From: an uncultured Ruminococcus sp. | GTDB lineage: Bacteria > Bacillota_A > Clostridia > Oscillospirales > Ruminococcaceae | DNA length: 16,587 bases | NCBI GenBank assembly: GCA_937880065.1 | Contig: CALFMA010000438.1 | Coordinates: 1-16,587 of the forward strand | Reading direction: 5' to 3' | In this document: positions 6,743 through 12,968 of the stretch, in pieces | Position numbering within the stretch: position 1 is the first letter of the stretch | Layout: each line of letters begins with the position of its first letter | Notes under the pieces: generated by a model | Told to the model about the DNA's origin: nothing | Databases searched by the model: none | Seen by the model: only the letters and a program-made list of their open reading frames with translations | Made by a program: the position numbers and the translations under genes

Positions 6743-6908
6743 TATAGGGCATCTCTAAAAACCCGTTTGATTAAAGAAAAAACAGATAGGTGCGGCAGCT
6801 GCAAGGAAACCTTCCGAAGGCGTGCTGCCGCACTCCGAGGGAGGTTGACGCAGCAGATGTCGTACATAGCTGTTTTTTCTAAAAAGGGGTTTTTAGAGAT
6901 GCCCTATA
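6743..6908. mobile_element. MITE-like element with terminal inverted repeats
   Basis: Bases 6743-6764 and 6887-6908 are perfect 22-base inverted repeats beginning TATAGGGCATC. The match resumes further in (GAAAAAACAG at about 6775-6785 against CTGTTTTTTC at 6870-6879), giving imperfect ends of roughly 40 bases. Inside, GTGCGGCAGC (6790-6799) pairs with GCTGCCGCAC (6824-6833), with small hairpins between. Both flanks can be read as a TA or TATA target duplication, which fits IS630- or some IS5-type transposition. At 166 bases it has no room for a transposase, so it must have been moved in trans. It is inserted between the orphan gene and the shared terminator. Confidence 0.75.
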
Positions 6909-6979
6909 TAGAATTTAAAATCAACTTGCCGCTTTCGAATACCACTATATCGGAAACTGTAACAAATAAATATACTGTA

Positions 6980-7017
6980 AAAAATCCCCGAAAGACCTGC
7001 GTCTATCGGGGATTTTT
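6980..7017. terminator. Bidirectional terminator (orphan gene / ABC exporter)
   Basis: AAAAATCCCCGA (6980-6991) pairs with TCGGGGATTTTT (7006-7017), with AGAC/GTCT continuing the stem inside. T-runs appear on both strands. It ends transcription of the - strand ABC operon 13 bases after its stop, and can also stop + strand reading from the orphan gene and MITE. Confidence 0.9.
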
Positions 7018-7029
7018 CAGATATTCACT

Positions 7030-8922
7030 TTACGACAACTCAAACATACCTGTATAAAGCTGATAGTATTTGCCCTTTTGAGCAATAAGGTCATCGTGTG
7101 AGCCACGCTCGATAATCTTACCATTCTCCAGCACCATAATCGCCTTTGAGTTGCGGACAGTTGACAAACGGTGAGCAATTACAAATACGGTACGTCCCTC
7201 CATAAGAGAATCCATACCCTTTTCAATAAGGGCTTCCGTTCTTGTATCAATTGAACTTGTAGCCTCATCAAGGATAAGCACAGGAGGATTTGCAATAGCT
7301 GCTCTTGCAATTGCAAGGAGCTGTCTTTGTCCCTGTGAAAGATTTGCTCCGTCAGCTGTAAGCATTGTATTATAGCCGTTTTCGAGATGTGTTATAAAGC
7401 CGTGTGCATTTGCAAGCTTTGCCGCTGCATAAACTTCTTCATCTGTTGCGTCAAGCTTGCCATAGCGGATATTGTCCATAACTGTGCCTGTGAAAAGGTG
7501 GGTATCCTGCAAAACTATTGACTGAGAGCGTCTTAAATCGCTCTTTTTTATTTTGTTGATGTTAATTCCGTCATATCTGATTTTTCCGTCGGGAACATCA
7601 TAAAAACGGTTGATAAGATTTGTGATAGTCGTCTTGCCTGCTCCCGTTGAGCCTACAAAGGCAATTTTCTGTCCCGGGTCGGCATAAAGGCTTATTCCAT
7701 TGAGTACGATTTTTTCAGGTTCATAGCCGAAAACTACATCGTCAAATTCAACGTGACCTCTTACCTCTGCATAAGTAACTGTTCCGTCAGCCTTATGTGG
7801 GTGCTTCCACGCCCATAAGCCTGTTTTTTCTGCGGATTCCGCAAGCTTTCCGTCAGCACCTCTTACAGCACTTACAAGAGTTACATATCCCTCGTCAGCT
7901 TCGGGTTCTTCGTCAATTACCGCAAAAATTCGCTCCGCACCTGCCAAAGCAGTAAGAACAGCATTCAGCTGCTGTGAAACCTGCGTAATAGGCTGTGCAA
8001 ACTGTCGTGTAAACTGGAGATATGATATAAGCTTGCCTACGTCCATTCCGCCAAAGCCGTTTACAGCCATAATTCCGCCAACGATAGCAGTTGCCGCATA
8101 GTGGAGATATGACAGGTTATTCATAATCGGCATAAGGATATTGGCAAAGGTATTTGCTTTAGTTGCCGCCTCGCAAAGTTCATTGTTCAGCTTGTCAAAT
8201 TCCTCATTTGCCGCATCTTCGTGACAGAATACCTTCACAACCTTTTGACCGTCAATAAGCTCCTCGATATAGCCGTTTGCCTTACCGATAGCTTTCTGCT
8301 GTGCAATAAAGCCTGCTCCGCTGCGTGAGCCGATTGCACCGATAACTCCTACAATTATAAAGAGCATCACAATTACAATTATTGTCAAAATCCAGCTGTA
8401 CGCAATCATAAAGGCAAATACGCCTACAATTGTAATTGCGGAGCTGATAACATTTGCAATACTGTTGCTGAGCATTTCACGGAGAGTATCTGTATCATTT
8501 GTGTATAGCGACATCAATTCGCCGTGAGTGCGTTTATCAAAGAATTTTACAGGCAACGACTCCATTTTGTTGAACAAGTCGTTACGAATTCTCATAAGTG
8601 TAGTTGTGGAAATCTTCATCATCATTCGCTGGAAAAGCAATGAGGACAATGCTCCCACAAGGTAAACGCAGCCCATTAATGCCAATATACCGATGAATTT
8701 GCCTTTATCCCACGTTCCCGTGTTTACGGCATCTTCAACATTGTTTACAAGGGGTGTGAGAAGTGCATTTCCTGCAACTCCTGCAAATGCACTGAAAATA
8801 ATTCCTGCTATAACAAGGAAAAACTGCACCTTAAAGCCGTACATATAGCCGAAAATTCGCTTTATTATACCCTTTACGTCTTTGGGTTTCTGTACGGGTG
8901 CCATATTCTTCTTAGGAGGCAT
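7030..8922 (-). CDS. ABC exporter half-transporter, catalytic subunit
   Basis: A 630-residue membrane-fused ABC exporter: six helices in residues about 30-325, an unusually long linker at about 340-390, then the ATPase domain. Walker A is GSTGAGKTT (424-432), signature LSQGQ (528-532), Walker B VLILDE with catalytic Glu553, and the switch His584 in IAHRLST. It therefore carries intact ATPase residues but a changed signature (Q for the second G). This is the layout of the TM288-like partner in heterodimeric exporters (TM287/288, BmrCD, LmrCD), which move drugs, lipids or peptides outward. ATG 8922 overlaps the end of the upstream subunit by 11 bases, with AAGGCGG as a moderate binding site; longer upstream starts are less likely. 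It is the second gene of the operon. Substrate unknown. Confidence 0.9.
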   Translation of the reverse strand: MPPKKNMAPVQKPKDVKGIIKRIFGYMYGFKVQFFLVIAGIIFSAFAGVAGNALLTPLVNNVEDAVNTGTWDKGKFIGILALMGCVYLVGALSSLLFQRMMMKISTTTLMRIRNDLFNKMESLPVKFFDKRTHGELMSLYTNDTDTLREMLSNSIANVISSAITIVGVFAFMIAYSWILTIIVIVMLFIIVGVIGAIGSRSGAGFIAQQKAIGKANGYIEELIDGQKVVKVFCHEDAANEEFDKLNNELCEAATKANTFANILMPIMNNLSYLHYAATAIVGGIMAVNGFGGMDVGKLISYLQFTRQFAQPITQVSQQLNAVLTALAGAERIFAVIDEEPEADEGYVTLVSAVRGADGKLAESAEKTGLWAWKHPHKADGTVTYAEVRGHVEFDDVVFGYEPEKIVLNGISLYADPGQKIAFVGSTGAGKTTITNLINRFYDVPDGKIRYDGININKIKKSDLRRSQSIVLQDTHLFTGTVMDNIRYGKLDATDEEVYAAAKLANAHGFITHLENGYNTMLTADGANLSQGQRQLLAIARAAIANPPVLILDEATSSIDTRTEALIEKGMDSLMEGRTVFVIAHRLSTVRNSKAIMVLENGKIIERGSHDDLIAQKGKYYQLYTGMFELS

Positions 8923-10648
8923 CAGCGTCACCGCCTTTCTGCTGTGAATCATATACCTCACGGTAAATTTCACTTGTTTTCAGAAGTTCATCGTGAGTTC
9001 CCACATCGGTGATTTTTCCGTCATCCATAACAACTATTCTGTCTGCGTCCTTGACGGAGGAAATTCGCTGTGCAATTATAAATGTGGTGACATCTCCGAG
9101 ATTTTCACGGAATGCCTTTCTGATACTTGCATCGGTTGCGGTGTCAACTGCACTTGTAGAGTCGTCAAGAATAAGTATCTTCGGCTTTTTCAGCAATGCA
9201 CGGGCAATACAAAGTCTTTGCTTTTGTCCTCCCGATACATTTACACCGCCCTGCCCTAAATTCTGGTCATAGCCGTCGGGGAATGATGTGATAAAATCGT
9301 GAGCGCAAGCCTGTTTACAAGCCTCTATGATTTCTTCATCGGTAGCCTCGGCATTTCCCCATTTAAGGTTATCCTTGATAGTTCCCGAAAAGAGTACATT
9401 CTTCTGCAATACCATTGCAACCTGATTTCTCAGGGACTCCAAATCGTAATCACGGACATTTCGTCCGCCTACGAGAACTTCGCCCTCTGTTGTGTCGTAA
9501 AGTCGTGGAATAAGCTGAACAAGTGATGTTTTTGATGAACCTGTTCCGCCGATAATTCCGATAGTTTCGCCAGATTTTATGTCAAGGTTGATTTTGTCAA
9601 GGGCAAGATTATTCATATCCTTGAAATAGCTGAAAGATACATTCTTAAAGCTTACAGAACCGCTTTTCACCTCTGTTACGGCATTTTCGGGAGATACAAT
9701 GTCAACTTCCTCGGTGAGAACCTCGTAAATACGCTGAATTGACGCTCTTGAAATGACGAACATCATAAAGAGGAACGAAAGCATCATAAGGGACATAAGA
9801 ATTTGTGTCACATATGTGATGAACTGGGTTAAATCTCCTGTAAGCATATCGCCGCCCACAATCATATGACCGCCGAAAAAGAGAATTGCAATTGTACTTG
9901 CGTACATACACAGCTGCATAAAGGGCATTGTCATAATAACAAGCTTTTCAGCGTTGACCTGTGCCGCACGTACTGATTCAGAACAGTCGGTGAACTTCTT
10001 TTTCTCGTAATCCTCACGGACAAATGCCTTTACTGTGCGGATTCCTATGAGATTTTCCTGCACTCTGCCGTTCATATTGTCATAGAGTGACAGCATCTTT
10101 TTAAATCTTGGGTGAGCCTTTGTCATTACAATTGCTATGGCAATTGCAAGAACGGGAATTGCACACACAAAAACGAGCGAGAGCTTAGCGTTTGCCGTAA
10201 GTGCCATAATAAGGGCAAAAATCAGCATCATTGGTGCTCTTACAGCTGTTCTGATGAACATCATAAAGGACATCTGAACATTGGTTACATCGGTTGTAAG
10301 TCGTGTGGTAAGTGAGGCGGTGGAGAATTTATCCACATTTGCAAAAGAAAACTGCTGCACCTTTTCAAAGAGTGCTTTTCGCAGATTTTTAGCAAATCCC
10401 ACAGCCGCAACTGCGGAAAATCTGCCCGCAACTGCACCGAAAGCAAGGGAAACAAGTGCCATTCCCACCATTAAAACTCCCATTACTGCAACGTGTTTTA
10501 CATCGCCTTTTTTTATACCCTCGTTGATGATTGACGCCATAACGTAGGGTATCAGCACTTCCATAGCAACCTCGCCTAAAATGATTACAGGTGACAGGAT
10601 TGCTTCCTTTTTGTATTTGCCCACATAGGACAATATTTTTTTCAGCAT
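8912..10648 (-). CDS. ABC exporter half-transporter, degenerate-site subunit
   Basis: A 578-residue membrane-fused ABC protein: six helices in about residues 15-305, then an ATPase domain. Walker A is GGTGSSKTS (367-375, with S for the usual last G before K), signature VSGGQ (471-475), Walker B ILILDD with Asp496 replacing the catalytic Glu, and Gln527 replacing the switch His in IAQRISS. These are exactly the losses known for the TM287/BmrC-like subunit of heterodimeric exporters. Its intact signature would complete the working site of the partner. ATG 10648 has GGAG about ten bases upstream and is preferred over ATG 10675, which overlaps that site. It is the first gene of the operon, with a near-consensus promoter, divergent from a small membrane protein. 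Substrate unknown. Confidence 0.9.
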   Translation of the reverse strand: MLKKILSYVGKYKKEAILSPVIILGEVAMEVLIPYVMASIINEGIKKGDVKHVAVMGVLMVGMALVSLAFGAVAGRFSAVAAVGFAKNLRKALFEKVQQFSFANVDKFSTASLTTRLTTDVTNVQMSFMMFIRTAVRAPMMLIFALIMALTANAKLSLVFVCAIPVLAIAIAIVMTKAHPRFKKMLSLYDNMNGRVQENLIGIRTVKAFVREDYEKKKFTDCSESVRAAQVNAEKLVIMTMPFMQLCMYASTIAILFFGGHMIVGGDMLTGDLTQFITYVTQILMSLMMLSFLFMMFVISRASIQRIYEVLTEEVDIVSPENAVTEVKSGSVSFKNVSFSYFKDMNNLALDKINLDIKSGETIGIIGGTGSSKTSLVQLIPRLYDTTEGEVLVGGRNVRDYDLESLRNQVAMVLQKNVLFSGTIKDNLKWGNAEATDEEIIEACKQACAHDFITSFPDGYDQNLGQGGVNVSGGQKQRLCIARALLKKPKILILDDSTSAVDTATDASIRKAFRENLGDVTTFIIAQRISSVKDADRIVVMDDGKITDVGTHDELLKTSEIYREVYDSQQKGGDADAS

Positions 10649-10708
10649 TGTATCACTTCTCCTTTCCTGATACATTAGAGCATTATATAAATTTTTCCGT
10701 ACTATAAA

Positions 10709-10737
10709 AGTATATCACTAATGGATTTTAATGTCAA
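10709..10737 (-). promoter_or_regulatory. Promoter of the ABC exporter operon
   Basis: On the - strand a perfect TTGACA (10737-10732), a 17-base spacer and TATACT (10714-10709). The predicted start is about 10702, some 55 bases before the first gene. An inverted repeat begins five bases upstream of the -35 box. Confidence 0.8.
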
Positions 10738-10742
10738 TGTTT

Positions 10743-10778
10743 ATTTTGTGAAAATATAGTCCGATTTCCTCACAAAAT
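10743..10778. promoter_or_regulatory. Operator-like inverted repeat between divergent promoters
   Basis: ATTTTGTGA (10743-10751) and TCACAAAAT (10770-10778) are perfect inverted repeats of nine bases separated by 18. They exactly fill the gap between the -35 boxes of the two divergent promoters (five bases from one, three from the other). Position and symmetry suggest a binding site for a dimeric or tetrameric regulator acting on both directions. No regulator gene is adjacent. Confidence 0.6.
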
Positions 10779-10781
10779 ATC

Positions 10782-10810
10782 TTGACAAACACGGTTAAAT
10801 GTGATATAAT
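10782..10810 (+). promoter_or_regulatory. Perfect consensus promoter of small membrane protein
   Basis: TTGACA (10782-10787), a 17-base spacer and TATAAT (10805-10810). The predicted start is near 10817, giving a leader of about 67 bases. The leader begins with a hairpin (TACCACA at 10820-10826 with TGTGGTA at 10841-10847, further A/T pairs inside), then GGGGG nine bases before the ATG. Confidence 0.85.
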
Positions 10811-10883
10811 TTACTACAGTACCACACAAAAACATTTTTATGTGGTATGTGGGGTGCAAAAATGATAAAGGGGGTTATATTTT

Positions 10884-11225
10884 ATGAAAGTAGCTTTTAA
10901 GGTGATCAACATTCTATTGCTCGTGTTTACGGTTATTCCTGCGGCAATAGGTGCTGTCAGCGGTCTTATTCTTTCCACATCTGAGCTTGGCGGATTGGCA
11001 TTCTTCGGAACAATCCTTGCTCTCATTCCTGCCGCTGTCACAATTTATATGGCGATCAAAGGCTTACAGGGTGACTACGGAACAGCGTCTAAAATTGCAT
11101 TTTTCATTCTTTTCATTGACGTTATTCTTCTTTTCATCTCATCATCAAGAGCAAGCTGCATTTTCCAGATTATTTTGCTTGGTGTTTACATCTATATGGC
11201 AAAAAGTTTGCAGAAAATTTGGTAA
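10884..11225 (+). CDS. Small four-helix membrane protein, unrecognised
   Basis: A 113-residue hydrophobic protein of unknown function. Four transmembrane segments are apparent at about residues 7-30, 38-57, 68-86 and 91-106, with short polar turns (STSELGG, KGLQGDYGTASK, SSSRAS) and a basic C-terminus. No cleavable signal, lipobox or enzymatic motif is seen. ATG 10884 follows GGGGG by nine bases. It has its own perfect consensus promoter and its own terminator, so it is a single-gene unit and could be strongly expressed. It is divergent from the ABC exporter and shares an operator-like inverted repeat with it, which hints at joint regulation, for example in response to a membrane-active compound; that link is inference. 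Confidence 0.7.
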   Translation: MKVAFKVINILLLVFTVIPAAIGAVSGLILSTSELGGLAFFGTILALIPAAVTIYMAIKGLQGDYGTASKIAFFILFIDVILLFISSSRASCIFQIILLGVYIYMAKSLQKIW

Positions 11226-11232
11226 CAATCAT

Positions 11233-11263
11233 AGGCTGACGTTTATTGCGTCAGCCTTTGCTT
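11233..11263 (+). terminator. Terminator after the small membrane protein
   Basis: AGGCTGACG (11233-11241) pairs perfectly with CGTCAGCCT (11249-11257) around a seven-base loop, followed by TTTGCTTT. It lies eight bases after the stop codon. Confidence 0.8.
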
Positions 11264-11368
11264 TAACCTGTATTATTAAATGATATAAGCATTTCTGCAT
11301 ACAGTTATAGCTTCTTATGTCAGATTTTAACAAAATTCAGAAGAAATGTATATATCATTGAACTTCAC

Positions 11369-11397
11369 TTGACAAAATTCACAGAATATGTTATAAT
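11369..11397 (+). promoter_or_regulatory. Perfect consensus promoter of citrate synthase
   Basis: TTGACA (11369-11374), a 17-base spacer and TATAAT (11392-11397), about 57 bases before the start codon. Nothing else recognisable was seen in 11264-11368. Confidence 0.85.
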
Positions 11398-11453
11398 GTA
11401 TATACATACTCAAATTCAACTTAAAGTAATAACGAAAAAGGAGGACAAAAAAT

Positions 11454-12800
11454 ATGGGCTACGGCTTAATAGGACTTACACCTGAAATCATAGGACTTGC
11501 TGATAAATCTATTGAGGGTTATCGCATAGATCCGTCACTTTACACGATTTACGATGTTAAAAGAGGACTCCGTGACATTAACGGCAACGGAGTTATTGCA
11601 GGTCTGACAAATATCAGCACAATCAATGTTGACGAAAACGGACAGGGAAAACTCTTTTACCGTGGAATTGACGTTGAAGATATTGTAAACGGCTTCATCA
11701 AGGAAAAGCGTTTCGGCTTTGAGGAAACCATTTATCTCCTCCTTTTCGGAAAAATGCCTACAGCAGCAGAACTTGAGGAATTCAGAAAAATTCTCGTAGA
11801 CGCAAGAAATCTGCCTACAACTTTTACAAGAGATATTATTATGAAATCCCCCAGCGACAATATGATGAATATTCTGGCAAAATCCGTCCTCGCTCTCTAT
11901 TCTTATGACGAAAAAGCCAATGATATTACAATCCCCAACGTGTTAAGACAGAGCATTTCCCTTATCACTCTGTTCCCCATGCTGGCGGTTTACGGCTATC
12001 ACACATACAGATACACACGCAACGGCGGCAGCTTCTTTATTCACGACCCCAACCCCAACCTTTCAATTGCGGAAAATCTTCTGTATATGCTCCGTGCTGA
12101 TAAGAAATATACAGAACTGGAGGCTCGTATTCTCGATATGGCTCTCGTTCTTCACGCTGAACACGGCGGCGGAAATAACTCCACCTTTACCGTTCACGTT
12201 GTTTCATCTTCGGGAACTGACACATATTCCGCTATTGCGGCGGCTTTAGGCTCGCTCAAAGGACCTAAGCACGGCGGTGCAAATATCAAGGTTGCACTTA
12301 TGTTTGACGATATGAAGAAAAATGTCAAGGACTGGACTGACGAAAACGAGGTTAAGGAATATCTGAAAAAGCTCCTCCACAAAGAGGCTTTTGACAAGGC
12401 AGGTCTTATCTACGGTATGGGACACGCTGTATATTCCCACTCTGACCCCAGAGCAACTGTATTCAAGGGATTTGTAGAGAAACTCAGCAACGAAAAGGGA
12501 CTTCACGACGAATTCAACCTTTACTCTATGGTTGAACGGCTTGCTCCACAGGTTATCGCCGAGGAAAGACGCATTTACAAGGGCGTATGTGCAAACGTAG
12601 ATTTCTACAGCGGCTTTGTTTATCGTATGCTGGGAATTCCCGATGAACTTTTCACTCCCCTTTTCGCAATTTCCCGTATTGCAGGCTGGTCAGCACATCG
12701 TATTGAGGAACTTATCAACTCCAATAAGATTATCCGCCCTGCTTACAAGGCAATTTCTCCCGTAAGAGAATACACGGATATGGAAAACAGAATGGATTGA
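11454..12800 (+). CDS. gltA: Citrate synthase
   Basis: A 448-residue cytoplasmic enzyme condensing oxaloacetate and acetyl-CoA to citrate. The residues corresponding to the E. coli catalytic triad are His237 in LHAEHGGGNNSTF, His273 in GPKHGGANI and Asp331 in SDPRATVFK; GMGHAVY (321-327), ISRIAGWSAHRIEE (406-419) and a final PxYK with R-E-Y are further family blocks. The N-terminus YRGIDVEDIV is also typical. GGAGG lies nine bases before the ATG. The gene has its own consensus promoter and terminator and no aconitase or isocitrate dehydrogenase beside it. In a fermentative anaerobe this usually serves the citrate to 2-oxoglutarate to glutamate branch. A 2-methylcitrate synthase or Re-type enzyme is unlikely, since this is the classical Si-type fold. 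Confidence 0.93.
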   Translation: MGYGLIGLTPEIIGLADKSIEGYRIDPSLYTIYDVKRGLRDINGNGVIAGLTNISTINVDENGQGKLFYRGIDVEDIVNGFIKEKRFGFEETIYLLLFGKMPTAAELEEFRKILVDARNLPTTFTRDIIMKSPSDNMMNILAKSVLALYSYDEKANDITIPNVLRQSISLITLFPMLAVYGYHTYRYTRNGGSFFIHDPNPNLSIAENLLYMLRADKKYTELEARILDMALVLHAEHGGGNNSTFTVHVVSSSGTDTYSAIAAALGSLKGPKHGGANIKVALMFDDMKKNVKDWTDENEVKEYLKKLLHKEAFDKAGLIYGMGHAVYSHSDPRATVFKGFVEKLSNEKGLHDEFNLYSMVERLAPQVIAEERRIYKGVCANVDFYSGFVYRMLGIPDELFTPLFAISRIAGWSAHRIEELINSNKIIRPAYKAISPVREYTDMENRMD

Positions 12801-12802
12801 TT

Positions 12803-12831
12803 AAAAGCCACCGCAGGGTGGCTTTTATTTT
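12803..12831. terminator. Terminator of citrate synthase (possibly bidirectional)
   Basis: AAAAGCCACC (12803-12812) pairs with GGTGGCTTTT (12817-12826) around GCAG, followed by ATTTT. The opposite strand also reads TTTT after the stem, so it may help stop the converging lipoprotein transcript. Confidence 0.85.
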
Positions 12832-12850
12832 GATTTCGTACCGAAATTGC

Positions 12851-12873
12851 GGGCGGATAATATCCGCCCCTAC
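12851..12873 (-). repeat. REP-like element A (GTAG plus palindrome)
   Basis: On the - strand GTAG precedes GGGCGGAT/ATCCGCCC, a perfect eight-pair stem around three bases. A GTAG tetranucleotide plus hairpin is the layout of REP sequences mobilised by TnpA_REP/RAYT proteins. The same core with identical flanks (CTGTGTAG on one side, G on the other) recurs at 15259-15281. Confidence 0.7.
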
Positions 12874-12912
12874 ACAGATTGACGGTATACCGCAATATTT
12901 ACCGCCCCCAAT

Positions 12913-12965
12913 GGCTAATAGCTAATGGCTAAAGGCTAATAGCTTTAATATGGCTAATGGCTTAA
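12913..12965. repeat. Heptamer array at the lipoprotein gene's stop
   Basis: Seven-base units: GGCTAAT, AGCTAAT, GGCTAAA, GGCTAAT, then an 11-base AGCTTTAATAT, then GGCTAAT and GGCTTAA. The array ends three bases from the stop codon of the - strand lipoprotein gene. The 15368-15434 array has the same order, with the same 11-base interruption after four units. Confidence 0.75.
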
Positions 12966-12968
12966 AAT

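Noticed and set aside
6767..7057. 96-residue + strand ORF as a gene
   Set aside because: It starts inside the MITE, runs through the bidirectional terminator and ends inside the ABC gene; it is a chance reading frame.
10112..10315. Cysteine-rich 67-residue ORF resembling a metal-binding peptide
   Set aside because: It lies entirely antisense within the transmembrane coding part of the ABC subunit, where codon bias can produce Cys/His runs, and has no ribosome binding site or promoter of its own.
12913..12965. Heptamer array as a CRISPR or centromere-like array
   Set aside because: Units are only seven bases with no unique spacers, too short for CRISPR; nothing plasmid-like is near to support a partition site.
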